Shown: positions 25,033 through 33,463 of the stretch, piece after piece
How the letters are laid out: every line of letters starts with the position of its first letter
Position numbering within the stretch: position 1 is the first letter of the stretch
Assembly: GCA_044226365.1 (NCBI GenBank)
Contig: JBGAHE010000023.1
Location: 1-64,000, forward strand
DNA from: JALHNI01 sp044226365
Lineage (GTDB): Bacteria > Acidobacteriota > Terriglobia > Bryobacterales > Bryobacteraceae
Direction: 5' to 3'
Length of the DNA: 64,000 nt
Notes under the pieces: generated by a model
Told to the model about the DNA's origin: nothing
Databases searched by the model: none
The model's input: only the letters and a program-made list of their open reading frames with translations
Made by a program: the position numbers and the translations under genes

Positions 25033-25452
25033 GTGAGAGCGAAAGCACGTAAAGGCATTGCCCTGCTGGCGACGGGCGCGATGATCGTGGTCCTGGTGGG
25101 CTTTCTGGGGCTAGCGATGGATGCGGGCTATCTGGCCGGGGTGAAGAGCCGCATGCAAACGGCGGCGGATACGGCCGCGATGGCCGGCGCCGGGCGCGGC
25201 GAAGCGGCACCGGACGCAGCGCGGGCGGTGGCCCGGCTGAACGGGTTCGCGCACGCGAAAAACACGGTGCAGGTGTCGGTGAACACGCCTCCGCAATATG
25301 GCGACTTCCGCGGCGACAACCAGGCCGTGGAGGTGATGATTTCGCAGAATATCCCCACTTCCTTCTTCCGCATCTTCCACATGCCGACGGCCGAGGTGCG
25401 CGCTCGCGCCGTGGCCCGGCGTCACAATCAACGCGCGGAACTCGGAGAGTAA
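25033..25452 (+). CDS. TadG-like Flp pilus-associated protein (Tad domain)
   Basis: This 139-residue protein begins with a basic stretch and RKGIALLATGAMIVVLVGFLGLAMDAG, then YLAGVKSRMQTAADTAAMAGA. This is the N-terminal hydrophobic segment and motif of TadG/Tad-domain proteins of type IVc (Flp) pilus systems. The rest is a short periplasmic domain ending in a basic tail. GTG start at 25033; no clear ribosome-binding site, so the exact start is tentative. It overlaps the next gene as TAATG. Probably a minor pseudopilin anchored in the inner membrane. Confidence 0.75.
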   Translation: MRAKARKGIALLATGAMIVVLVGFLGLAMDAGYLAGVKSRMQTAADTAAMAGAGRGEAAPDAARAVARLNGFAHAKNTVQVSVNTPPQYGDFRGDNQAVEVMISQNIPTSFFRIFHMPTAEVRARAVARRHNQRAELGE

Positions 25453-25892
25453 TGACCATGCGCCGCAGCCGCCGAGGCAGTGCGTTACTGGAAACGGCGC
25501 TGGCGTTCCCGGTGCTTGCCCTGATGGTGACGGGCGTGATCGACTACGGACGCGTCTTTTCGACCAATCTGCAAGCCGGCAATGCCGCGCGGGCGGGTGC
25601 CCAGGTGGTGCTGCTCGAGCCGGAGCGTTTCCAGACGGGGGACCTGAGCGGGTCGATTCGTGAAGTGCAAGCGGCGACTGACTTGCCCGACGCCGAGAAG
25701 CTGGTGACCGTGGAGCGGTTCTCCGAATGTCCGGGCACTGATGAGGGTGAACAGCCGTATCCGGCGGCGTGCCCTGGGGCAGCCGGCTATCTGCGCGTCA
25801 AGGTGTCGCTGCCGTTGTCGCCGATGTTCCGGTATCCCCAGGGCGCGTATCCGGCCCAAGTGACCGAGTCGGCGATTGTGAGGCTGGACTGA
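25452..25892 (+). CDS. TadE-like pseudopilin, first copy
   Basis: This 146-residue protein starts with RRSRRGSALLETALAFPVLALMVTGVIDYGRVF. This is the TadE pattern: a basic leader, a Glu at position five of the mature hydrophobic helix, then DYGR. A soluble domain with two Cys (SECPGTDEG and AACPG) follows. TadE proteins are processed by a prepilin peptidase and are minor pilins needed for Flp pilus assembly. The ATG shares bases with the preceding TAA and the stop shares bases with the next ATG (TGATG), so the three pilin-like genes form one coupled operon. Confidence 0.8.
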   Translation: MTMRRSRRGSALLETALAFPVLALMVTGVIDYGRVFSTNLQAGNAARAGAQVVLLEPERFQTGDLSGSIREVQAATDLPDAEKLVTVERFSECPGTDEGEQPYPAACPGAAGYLRVKVSLPLSPMFRYPQGAYPAQVTESAIVRLD

Positions 25893-26302
25893 TGCGCCGA
25901 AACGCGAGGACGGGCAGCGGCATGCTGGAGGTGGCGTTGGTGCTGCCGGTCCTGATGATCGTGCTGCTGGGGATTGCCGACCTGGGGCGTTATGTCTATG
26001 CCACGAATCTGATGCCGTATCTGGCGCGCGAGGGTTCGCGGTGGGCGTCGCTCGAACTGACTCGGTCGAGCGGCAAGCTAGATTCAGCCAAGGTGGACCG
26101 CTACGTGCAATCGCTGGCGGTGGGGCTGCCGGCGGAGTCGGTTCAAGTCGCGACGCAGGTGGAGCCTCGCCGGGTGGCGGTGCGCGTCGGCCTCGTCTTT
26201 CGCCCGGTGCTGAACGTTTTCGGCAAACCGATGACGATCGAAGGTCAGTCGGCGATGGTGGTCGCTCCGGTGCTAGCCGGCGCGCCGCAGCTTCCCGAGT
26301 AG
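25892..26302 (+). CDS. TadE-like pseudopilin, second copy
   Basis: This 136-residue protein begins MRRNARTGSGMLEVALVLPVLMIVLLGIADLGRYVYATN, again with the conserved Glu five residues into the hydrophobic helix and an ADLGR motif. Its C-terminal domain is unrelated in detail to the first TadE copy, so the two may take different positions in the pilus tip. I place the start at the ATG at 25892, which overlaps the upstream TGA (TGATG); a longer upstream frame would overlap the previous gene. The last 30 bp overlap the convergent TadZ-like gene. Confidence 0.8.
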   Translation: MRRNARTGSGMLEVALVLPVLMIVLLGIADLGRYVYATNLMPYLAREGSRWASLELTRSSGKLDSAKVDRYVQSLAVGLPAESVQVATQVEPRRVAVRVGLVFRPVLNVFGKPMTIEGQSAMVVAPVLAGAPQLPE

Positions 26303-27415
26303 CGTCCCCCAGCCGGAACTAACGGAGACCGGGTCGCCGTTGTTGGTGAGAATGCCGGCCAACTGTTTGAAGCCCCGGCCGAGAGCCGAATCCTTGTCCA
26401 CGGCCGCTCCCGCCATAACGGCGCGACGCACGGCCACATAATCATTCGGCAACTGACAGGCCACCGGCCGTCCCAAATGCGTCTCCACTTCCGCCTGACT
26501 TAGTTCCTGCCGGTGGAAGCGATTCACGAGCACCTTCACTTTGTCGTCGCTGACGCCGCAGGCGGCGAGCTCCGCCAAGCGGCGTGGCGCCAGTTCCAGG
26601 GCGAGCAGTTCCTGGGTGGTCACCAGATAAACGCCGTGCGAGCGCAGGACGACTTCGGCCGTCGCCTCGTTGACGAGTTCGGGCAGGTCGGCGAGGACGA
26701 AGTCGTAGTTGGGGGCGAGCAGTTCAAGCAGTTCGTGGAAGTCGCTCCAATCCGGCAGGCGGTCCATGCGGGTGCGGTTGGAGAGGAGAAAATCGACGCC
26801 GTGCACCTGCGTGATGTTTTGGGCCAGGCGGTGGCTCTCCTGGCGGTGCATGGCCTGGAGGGCGTTCTGCATGGTGCCGACCGAGGGCGCGCGGAGCATC
26901 AGCGACATGACGCCGCTGCGCAGGTCGCTTTCGAGGACCAGCACTTTCTTACCTTGCCGGGCGAGTTCCAGGCCCGTCTGCACCACCACCGTCGAACAGC
27001 CGCAGCCGGCCTTGGCCGGGAGGAACGTCCACAGGTTGGGGCACTCGGCGCCGCTGGCGCGCCGCACCGCGCGGCTCACTGCTTCCTCCAACTCTGAGCC
27101 TTCGGGGGGCAAACCGATGTAGCCGCCGATGCCGATCGCATCGAGACTGACGTTCGCCGGCGGGTCAATGCCGACGAGCGCCGCCCGCGGCCACCGCACG
27201 CGGACTTCGTGCAGGAAGTCCAGCGCCTCGTCGGGATGCGCCAGGTCAATGAAGGCGACGTCCGGATCGGCCACGCGCACCAGGCGCTGGGTCTCGGTGG
27301 TGTTGGGATAGTGGCCCAGCGCTGAATGGACGGTCATCGAGCCGCTCTCCGCCACGATCATCTGTAAGACGTGACGGCGCTGCTCGCTGGAAAGAATAAG
27401 TACCGCGCTTAACAC
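26273..27415 (-). CDS. TadZ/CpaE-like pilus-localising ATPase with atypical P-loop
   Basis: This 380-residue protein has an N-terminal receiver-like domain (about 1-120, DPDVAFIDLAHPDEAL) without an obvious full phosphorylation site. A MinD/ParA-type domain (about 125-370) follows. The P-loop reads AKAGCGCST: the first 'signature' Lys is present but the usual GKT lysine is Cys, in line with the atypical Walker A of TadZ/CpaE. FVLADLPE is the Walker B-like strand, and VLESDLRSG resembles the MinD switch. TadZ proteins place Flp pilus machinery at the cell pole. The neighbouring TadE/TadG genes on the other strand support this role. No TadA, TadB or TadC gene is in the window. Confidence 0.8.
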   Translation of the reverse strand: MLSAVLILSSEQRRHVLQMIVAESGSMTVHSALGHYPNTTETQRLVRVADPDVAFIDLAHPDEALDFLHEVRVRWPRAALVGIDPPANVSLDAIGIGGYIGLPPEGSELEEAVSRAVRRASGAECPNLWTFLPAKAGCGCSTVVVQTGLELARQGKKVLVLESDLRSGVMSLMLRAPSVGTMQNALQAMHRQESHRLAQNITQVHGVDFLLSNRTRMDRLPDWSDFHELLELLAPNYDFVLADLPELVNEATAEVVLRSHGVYLVTTQELLALELAPRRLAELAACGVSDDKVKVLVNRFHRQELSQAEVETHLGRPVACQLPNDYVAVRRAVMAGAAVDKDSALGRGFKQLAGILTNNGDPVSVSSGWGTLLGKLRRAG

Positions 27416-27446
27416 CTGCGGAGCTTATCGTCCGCCGGGAGACGAA

Positions 27447-28694
27447 CTAGAGTGGCCGCCGTTTGGCCTGCTGGAAGACCTTCTTCAAGCCGCGGATGGC
27501 AATATCCACTTCTTTCTCCGTGAGGATATACGGGGGAAGGAAGCGCAATACCGTCTCGTGGGTGCAGTTGAAGAGCAGGCCATGGGCGAGGCCGTCGGTA
27601 ACCATCTGCTTGCCGGGGCGGTCGAGCTCGACGCCGATCATGAGGCCCGCGCCGCGGACCTCTTTCACGAATTTGAACTTCGAGCCGAGTTCACGCAGTT
27701 GCTCGCGGAAGTACTCGCCGACGCGGTTCATCTGGGGGAGCAGGTCGTCGAGCATTTCGTAAAACTCGAGCGCGACGCGGCAGGCCAGCGGTCCGCCGCC
27801 GAAGGTGGTGCCGTGCATACCGGGGGCGATCGCCGCGGCGGCGCGCTCGTTCGAGACGACGAAGCCCAGCGGCAAGCCACAGGCCACCGGCTTGGCGGCC
27901 ACCATGATGTCGGGCAGGATGACGGGCGAGTGCAGGTGATAGGAGTAATGCACGCCGGGCCGGCCCACGCCGCTTTGGATTTCGTCGCATACCAGGAGCG
28001 CGTCAAAACGGTCGGCCAGTTCACGGGCCTTCTGGAAGAAGGCGGTGGAGACGGGATAGATGCCGCCCTCGCCCTGGATGCCTTCGATGAAGATGCCGCA
28101 GGTGTTTTCGTTGACCGCGGCTTCGAGCGCGGCGACGTCGTTCTGGGGGACGAACTTCACGCCCGGCATCAGCGGCTCAAAGTCCTGGCGGTATTTGGGC
28201 TGGCCGGTGAGAGACAGGGCGCCGACGGTACGGCCGTGGAACGAATTGTCGAGGGCGACGAACTCGTACTTCGCGGGCGAAATCTTCTTGCCGTGGGCCT
28301 TGCACATCTTGATGGCGCCCTCGACGGCTTCGGTGCCGGAGTTGCAGAAGAAAGCGCGTTGGAGGCCGGAGGTCTCGCAAAGCTTCTGGGCGAGCGCACC
28401 CTGATAGCGGTGGAAGTAGAGGTTCGAGGAGTGCACCAGGAGGCCGGCTTGCTCGCGCATCACTTTGAGGATGCGGGGATGGGCATGGCCCAGGGCGTTG
28501 ACGCCGATGCCGGAGATCAGGTCGAGGTATTTCTTGCCATCGAGGTCGTAGAGATAGCAGCCTTTGCCACGGTCGAGCACGAGCGGATAACGGCCGTAGT
28601 TTTGCAGAACGTACTGCTTTTCACGATCGATGATCTGCTGAGCTGGGCTAACGGTGGCAACAGGGGCCTGGGTCTCTTCGAGGACGGATTCCAT
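27447..28694 (-). CDS. argD: Acetylornithine/class III aminotransferase
   Basis: This is a 415-residue PLP enzyme. CNSGTEAVEGAIKMC is the cofactor phosphate-binding segment, DEIQSGVGRPG carries the Asp that contacts the pyridine nitrogen, and MVAAKPVACGLPLG contains the Schiff-base Lys. The sequence ...HSSNLYFHRYQGALAQKL and GHAHPRI match ArgD more closely than gamma-aminobutyrate transaminases, so arginine biosynthesis (N-acetyl-glutamate semialdehyde to N-acetylornithine) is the best call. The N-terminus before residue about 20 is variable. A GAGGA immediately abuts the ATG at 28692-28694, an unusually short spacing. The gene is 31 bp upstream-adjacent to the tadZ-like start on the same strand. 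Confidence 0.78.
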   Translation of the reverse strand: MESVLEETQAPVATVSPAQQIIDREKQYVLQNYGRYPLVLDRGKGCYLYDLDGKKYLDLISGIGVNALGHAHPRILKVMREQAGLLVHSSNLYFHRYQGALAQKLCETSGLQRAFFCNSGTEAVEGAIKMCKAHGKKISPAKYEFVALDNSFHGRTVGALSLTGQPKYRQDFEPLMPGVKFVPQNDVAALEAAVNENTCGIFIEGIQGEGGIYPVSTAFFQKARELADRFDALLVCDEIQSGVGRPGVHYSYHLHSPVILPDIMVAAKPVACGLPLGFVVSNERAAAAIAPGMHGTTFGGGPLACRVALEFYEMLDDLLPQMNRVGEYFREQLRELGSKFKFVKEVRGAGLMIGVELDRPGKQMVTDGLAHGLLFNCTHETVLRFLPPYILTEKEVDIAIRGLKKVFQQAKRRPL

Positions 28695-28713
28695 TCCTCA
28701 ATGATAACGAAAC

Positions 28714-29646
28714 CTACTCGATAAAGCCCAATTGGCGTAGGGTTGCCGCAGGTTCCTGCTCGTCGAAACGGCGCATCTGCGCCTTGGCGCGGCCGCGTTC
28801 CAGCGCGACGGCGAAGGGCGGGTCGCCGAAGGGGAACACTTTCTTGAGCGGGGCGAGGTCGTTCGAGACGACGCCCTTCAGCTTGGTGGTCTCCATGAAC
28901 TGTTGACCGTATTGCGGCAGCACGGTGGGGATGCCGATTACTTTGTCGGCCAGCCACTTGTGCTTGGACATTTCCTTGGCCGCGTCGTTGCAGTGCGAGC
29001 ACATGGGGTCGAAGAAGTAGAGCAGGACCTTGCCTTCGCGCAAGGAGACGGGCGCGCCGTTCACGGTGACGGTTTCGGGAGCCAGCACGCCGGTTTCACT
29101 GCGCAAGGTGTAGATGTGCGCGCCGACGCCGAAGACGGCAATCGCGCCCAGGAGCAGGGCGGCGGGGCGAAGTCCGGTGGAGGGGCGCGCCCACCAGCCG
29201 GCGATGCCGGCCGCCACCAGCATGGCGATGTCGCCGTAGAAGAACTCGGGGCTGATGGTGCGCTTGAGCCAGGGGAAGCAACTGCAATCCATGCCTTTGA
29301 GCGCCGAGTAATTCCAGCCCACATAGATCATGAAGCCCACCAGCATCAGACCGGAGAGCCACGCGCCCCAACGCCGGAAACGCGGAATCAGCAGCAATAA
29401 GCCGCTGAAGATCTCGCCGATCGCCAGCATGACGGTGAACGGCTGGGAGAGGGCGGCGGGCACCTTCATGTTGGTGATCATGGTCGCCCAAGTGAGCGAA
29501 TCGAGGCTCTTCCACAGTCCGGCGCCGAGGAAGAAAATGCCCAGGCCCAATGCCGCCACCCACGCCACGATGTTCTTCGCCGGCGAGAGTTCCGCCGTGG
29601 CAGGACTTGCGGGCGTATATGCCATACTTTCAGCCATGATTCCCAT
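28714..29646 (-). CDS. MauE/DoxX-type membrane protein fused to a thioredoxin-like domain
   Basis: Residues about 20-190 contain several membrane helices with the MauE/DoxX pattern and a conserved-looking Cys pair, MDCSCFPW. The C-terminal part (about 205-305) is a thioredoxin-fold-like domain with LLYFFDPMCSHCNDAAKEM, a CxxC active site. This arrangement resembles one-piece versions of membrane electron carriers that pass reducing power to periplasmic thiols. Possible starts are ATGs at 29646, 29637 and 29625. The first has AGAGG upstream but runs 11 bp into the divergent amidohydrolase start; the third avoids overlap. The partner protein is unknown. Confidence 0.78.
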   Translation of the reverse strand: MGIMAESMAYTPASPATAELSPAKNIVAWVAALGLGIFFLGAGLWKSLDSLTWATMITNMKVPAALSQPFTVMLAIGEIFSGLLLLIPRFRRWGAWLSGLMLVGFMIYVGWNYSALKGMDCSCFPWLKRTISPEFFYGDIAMLVAAGIAGWWARPSTGLRPAALLLGAIAVFGVGAHIYTLRSETGVLAPETVTVNGAPVSLREGKVLLYFFDPMCSHCNDAAKEMSKHKWLADKVIGIPTVLPQYGQQFMETTKLKGVVSNDLAPLKKVFPFGDPPFAVALERGRAKAQMRRFDEQEPAATLRQLGFIE

Positions 29647-31279
29647 TCTAGTGCCTCTTGTGCTAGCGCTGATCCCGCTGGCCAGCGCTCAGATCGCGGA
29701 CCTCGTCGTCGAAAACGCCAATATCTATACCGTGGACGCGAAGCAACCGAAAGCGGTAGCTCTCGCGGTGAAAGACGGAAAATTTCTCTTGGTCGGCTCG
29801 AAGATCCCTGCTTCGCTCGTCGGGCCCCAGACGCAACGCCTTGATGCCAAAGGGGCTACGATTATCCCCGGGCTGATCGATTCGCACACGCATCTGCGCG
29901 GCCTGGGCGACTTACTCACTTCGAACGACTTCCGGCGCGCGAAATCACCCGCGGCCATTGCGCAAAGTCTGAAAGTGCAAGCGGACTCTTTGCCCAGTAC
30001 CAGTTGGATCACAGGACGGAACTGGGACCAGGCAAACTGGGGCGACCGGATGCCCTCGAAGGCCGATCTCGATGCCGTGGTGCCGCAGCATCCGGTGTTG
30101 TTGCGTCGCGTAGACGGTCATGCGGCGTGGGTGAATACGCGCGCGCTGGCCATCGCCAAGGTGACGCGCGAGACGCCCGATCCGCCCGGCGGCCAGATTC
30201 TGCGCGATGCGCAAGGCGAGCCCACTGGCATTCTGGTGGACCGCGCCATCGGACTGGTGGCGCGGCACATTCCCGCCGCCACGGCGCAGCAGGTGGAAGC
30301 GTCGCTGGCACGGGCGGCGCAAGAATGCGCGCGCTTGGGGCTCACCGGGATTCACGATGCGGGCATCGGGCGATTGGAGGTGGAAGCCTATCGCCGCCTG
30401 GTGGCGAAGAAGCAACTGCCGGTGCGCGTGTATGCGATGGTGGGCGGCACGGGCGAGTTGTGGGACGAGGTCCGCAAGCAGGGTCCGGTGGCGGATCCGC
30501 GGTTTAGCTTGCGCGCGATCAAGCTGGTTTCGGACGGAGCGATGGGCTCGCGGGGGGCGGCCTTCTGGCAGCCCTATACCGATGACAAGAACAACTCGGG
30601 GTTGCTGATTCTGTCGAAGGAGCAGGTGACCGAGACGTCCAAGCAGGCGCTCGACGCGGGGTTCCAGGTCGCTGTCCATGCGATTGGCGACAAGGCGAAC
30701 TCGATCGTGCTGCAGGCGTTCGCCGAGGCGTTGGCCGCGAAGGGCCTCAGCGGGCACAACGACAAGCGGTTTCGCGTGGAGCACGCACAGGTGATCCGGC
30801 TGCCGGACTTCCAACTGTTCGCCGCGCACGACATCATCGCTTCGATTCAATCGACGCATGCCACCAGCGATATGCGTTGGGCGGCGCAGCGGCTGGGGCC
30901 GGATCGGCTGCAGGGCGCGTGGGCGACCAACCGCTTTCTGAAGGCGGGCGCGCGCATCGCGAACGGCTCCGATTTTCCGGTGGAAGATCCGAATCCCATT
31001 TGGGGCCTCTATGCGGCCTTCACGCGGCAGGATCATGACGGCAATCCGCCGGGCGGCTTTCTGCCGGACCAGGTGTTGAGCCGCGCGCGGGCGCTCGAGT
31101 CGTTCACGCTCGATGGCGCATACGCTTCGTTTGAGGAGAAGGTGAAGGGCTCGATCACGGTGGGCAAGTACGCCGACTTCGTGATGCTCGATCGCGACAT
31201 CATGACGGTGCCGCCGAAGGAAGTCATCGGGACCAAGGTGCGGATGACGGTGCTGGGCGGCGAAGTCGTCTATCAATAA
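29636..31279 (+). CDS. Exported amidohydrolase family protein (YtcJ-like)
   Basis: This 547-residue protein begins with a signal peptide (MIPILVPLVLALIPLASAQ). It is an amidohydrolase of the YtcJ/amidohydrolase_3 group: GLIDSHTHL gives the first metal-binding HxH, then AVHAIGDKAN and RVEHAQVI supply further His ligands, and NGSDFPVED the catalytic Asp. It probably hydrolyses a C-N bond in a small molecule or peptide outside the cytoplasm. The ATG at 29636 is chosen because it opens the signal peptide; no strong ribosome-binding site is visible. The 5' end overlaps or nearly touches the divergent MauE-thioredoxin gene, so each promoter must lie inside the other coding region. Confidence 0.85.
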   Translation: MIPILVPLVLALIPLASAQIADLVVENANIYTVDAKQPKAVALAVKDGKFLLVGSKIPASLVGPQTQRLDAKGATIIPGLIDSHTHLRGLGDLLTSNDFRRAKSPAAIAQSLKVQADSLPSTSWITGRNWDQANWGDRMPSKADLDAVVPQHPVLLRRVDGHAAWVNTRALAIAKVTRETPDPPGGQILRDAQGEPTGILVDRAIGLVARHIPAATAQQVEASLARAAQECARLGLTGIHDAGIGRLEVEAYRRLVAKKQLPVRVYAMVGGTGELWDEVRKQGPVADPRFSLRAIKLVSDGAMGSRGAAFWQPYTDDKNNSGLLILSKEQVTETSKQALDAGFQVAVHAIGDKANSIVLQAFAEALAAKGLSGHNDKRFRVEHAQVIRLPDFQLFAAHDIIASIQSTHATSDMRWAAQRLGPDRLQGAWATNRFLKAGARIANGSDFPVEDPNPIWGLYAAFTRQDHDGNPPGGFLPDQVLSRARALESFTLDGAYASFEEKVKGSITVGKYADFVMLDRDIMTVPPKEVIGTKVRMTVLGGEVVYQ

Positions 31280-31289
31280 AGCGGCGAGG

Positions 31290-31928
31290 TCAATTCGACT
31301 TTTGCCAGAGGCTATGGCCGCGGGTGGCGCGGTGGATGCGGTCGAGTTCGGCCAGGACGTCTTCGGGCATGGTCTCGATTTCAAGGTCGGCCAGTTCTTC
31401 GTCGTCTCCGGCGTCAACGCCGAGTTTCTTCTGAACGGCGTCGAGCATCTTGAGGACGCGGGTGAGTTCATGCTCGGCGAGCAGGCCGACTTGCAGGTTG
31501 AGGTCGGCCCGCTTCTCCGCCACTTCGCTCTGGCGGTTCTGCGTGATCATCACGAGGGTCGAAAGGAAGATGGCTTCCAGCGAAACGATGAGCGTGAGGA
31601 AACCGTAAGGAAAGGGATCGAAGGGCTTCACGCCCAGTCGACCGGTATTGAGGAGGATCCAGCCGGCGAACCACACGATGTGGATGTGCACGAAGGGCAT
31701 GCTGCCGGCAAAGGCCGTTACGGCGTCGGCGATGCGATCCTGCAGGCCGCGCTGCTCCGCATCCTTCAAACGCAGATCCAGGATCTTGTGAATGTTGCGT
31801 TCCAAGACCTTAGAAAGGTTCGGCCGCTCGTAAGTTTCGTTGGTCGCCAATGTTTCCGTCCCTGCCCAAGACTGTAACAACCGGGTGCTAACCGCCGCAC
31901 GGGCGGCCACGTCATACGATTGGGTCAA
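31290..31928 (-). CDS. DUF1003 family membrane protein
   Basis: This protein of up to 212 residues contains two membrane helices (about 78-95 and 108-128) with the family sequence FPYGFLTLIVSLEAIFLSTLVMITQNRQ and the following RADLNLQVGLLAEHELTRVL. The C-terminal tail is charged and helical. DUF1003 function is not known. The longest frame starts with a TTG at 31926-31928. A second TTG near 31846, just before ATNETYERPNL and preceded by GGGACGG, is a plausible true start, giving about 184 residues. It is convergent with the amidohydrolase (10 bp gap). Confidence 0.82.
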   Translation of the reverse strand: MTQSYDVAARAAVSTRLLQSWAGTETLATNETYERPNLSKVLERNIHKILDLRLKDAEQRGLQDRIADAVTAFAGSMPFVHIHIVWFAGWILLNTGRLGVKPFDPFPYGFLTLIVSLEAIFLSTLVMITQNRQSEVAEKRADLNLQVGLLAEHELTRVLKMLDAVQKKLGVDAGDDEELADLEIETMPEDVLAELDRIHRATRGHSLWQKSN

Positions 31929-31969
31929 CTTTTCTTGATCTGTCGGGTTCAGGAGTGCGGAGTGCTGCG

Positions 31970-33454
31970 ATGATGATGCGACGTCTGGTTCTCTCCCTGG
32001 GGCTGCTGAGCGTGGCCTTTGCCGCCAAGAGCAAGCTGTCCAACGAACAGCAACTGCAGCATGCGCTAAATCGGCTGACGTTCGGGGCTCGGCCGGGCGA
32101 CGTGGAAGCCGTGAAGAAGCTGGGGCTCAAGAAGTGGATCGCCCGGCAACTGCATCCCGAACAGATTCCGGAGAGTCCCCGGCTCGAAGCCCGTCTGGCG
32201 GGGATGAAGACGCTGAGCCTGTCGGCGCGCACGTTAGCCGAAGCTTATCCGCCGCCGCAGGCGATCAAGGCGATCGCCGAAGGGAAGGCGTCTTTGCCGG
32301 ACGATCCGGAACAGCGCGAACGGCTGCAGGCTCTGGTGACGGTCTATAACCGGCGGCAGAAAGGGAGCGACGAGAAGCTCACCGCTGCCCAGCGGAAGAA
32401 TCTGTTGCTGACGCCGCCTCCCGCGCAAACCGTCGCGGCGGAGCTCGTGGAGGCGAAGCTGTTACGAGCGGCGTATTCCGAGCGCCAGTTGTCCGAAGTG
32501 CTGACCGACTTCTGGTTCAATCACTTCAACGTCTTTCTGGACAAAGGGCCGGATCGTTACCTGACGACGTCCTACGAGCGAGATGCGATTCGTCCGCATG
32601 TGCTCGGTAAGTTCAGTGACTTACTCCGCGCGACGGCGCACCATCCGGCGATGCTCTTCTATCTGGACAACTGGCAATCCACGGCGGCGGGGAAGGGCCG
32701 GGCGCGGGGTTTGAATGAGAATTACGCCCGCGAGTTACTCGAGTTACACACGCTGGGCGTGGATGGCGGTTACACGCAGCAGGACGTGCTTGAAGTGGCG
32801 CGCTGCTTTACCGGCTGGTCGATTCAGCCGGAGGTGAGCGGACGCGCGGGTCTCTACGGTGGGGAGTTTATCTTTCATCCGCGGCAGCATGACGATGGCG
32901 AGAAGACGGTGCTGGGCGTGAAGATCCCGGCGGGCGGCGGCCAGAATGACGGCGAGCGGGTGCTGGACATCGTGGCGCGACATCCTTCCACGGCGCGATT
33001 CCTCGCTCGCAAGCTGGCCGTGCGTTTCGTGGCGGACAATCCGCCGGAAGCTTTGGTGCAACGGTTGGCGGAAGTGTTCCGTAAGTCCGAGGGCGATTTG
33101 ACGAAGGTAATGGCGGCCCTGTTCGAAAGCAAGGAATTCTGGGATGAGACGGCGTACCAGAGTAAGATGAAATCGCCGCTCGAGTTCGTGGTGTCGGCGT
33201 TACGGGCCTCGGGAGCGGAGTTGGAGCGTCCCTTGGCGCTCGCCAACTTACTCCGCACGATGGGGCAGCCGCTGTATCGCAAGCAGGAACCGACGGGTTA
33301 TTCGAATACCGGCGAAGATTGGACAAACTCGGCGAGTCTGCTGGCGCGGATGAACTTCGCCGTCGCGCTCGAGCAGAACAAAGCACCGGGCGTTCGGATC
33401 GGCGCACTGCCCGAAGGCCTGAGCCTGCGGACGCCGGAGTTTCAGAAGCGATAA
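31970..33454 (+). CDS. DUF1800 family exported protein
   Basis: This 494-residue protein has a signal peptide (MMMRRLVLSLGLLSVAFA), then QQLQHALNRLTFGARPGD, the standard opening of DUF1800. The hallmark GLNENYARELLELHTLGVDGGYTQQDV is present mid-chain, as is FWFNHFNVF. The ATG at 31970 is chosen because GGAG lies 7 nt upstream. A DUF1501 gene follows 9 nt later behind AAGGAGG. DUF1800-DUF1501 pairs are common in Acidobacteriota, Planctomycetota and Proteobacteria, and are probably exported together; their activity is not established. Confidence 0.9.
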   Translation: MMMRRLVLSLGLLSVAFAAKSKLSNEQQLQHALNRLTFGARPGDVEAVKKLGLKKWIARQLHPEQIPESPRLEARLAGMKTLSLSARTLAEAYPPPQAIKAIAEGKASLPDDPEQRERLQALVTVYNRRQKGSDEKLTAAQRKNLLLTPPPAQTVAAELVEAKLLRAAYSERQLSEVLTDFWFNHFNVFLDKGPDRYLTTSYERDAIRPHVLGKFSDLLRATAHHPAMLFYLDNWQSTAAGKGRARGLNENYARELLELHTLGVDGGYTQQDVLEVARCFTGWSIQPEVSGRAGLYGGEFIFHPRQHDDGEKTVLGVKIPAGGGQNDGERVLDIVARHPSTARFLARKLAVRFVADNPPEALVQRLAEVFRKSEGDLTKVMAALFESKEFWDETAYQSKMKSPLEFVVSALRASGAELERPLALANLLRTMGQPLYRKQEPTGYSNTGEDWTNSASLLARMNFAVALEQNKAPGVRIGALPEGLSLRTPEFQKR

Positions 33455-33463
33455 GGAGGCCGT

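Noticed and set aside
29330..29635. N-terminal extension of the amidohydrolase frame upstream of 29636
   Set aside because: The extension runs antisense through the MauE-thioredoxin gene, and the ATG at 29636 opens a proper signal peptide.
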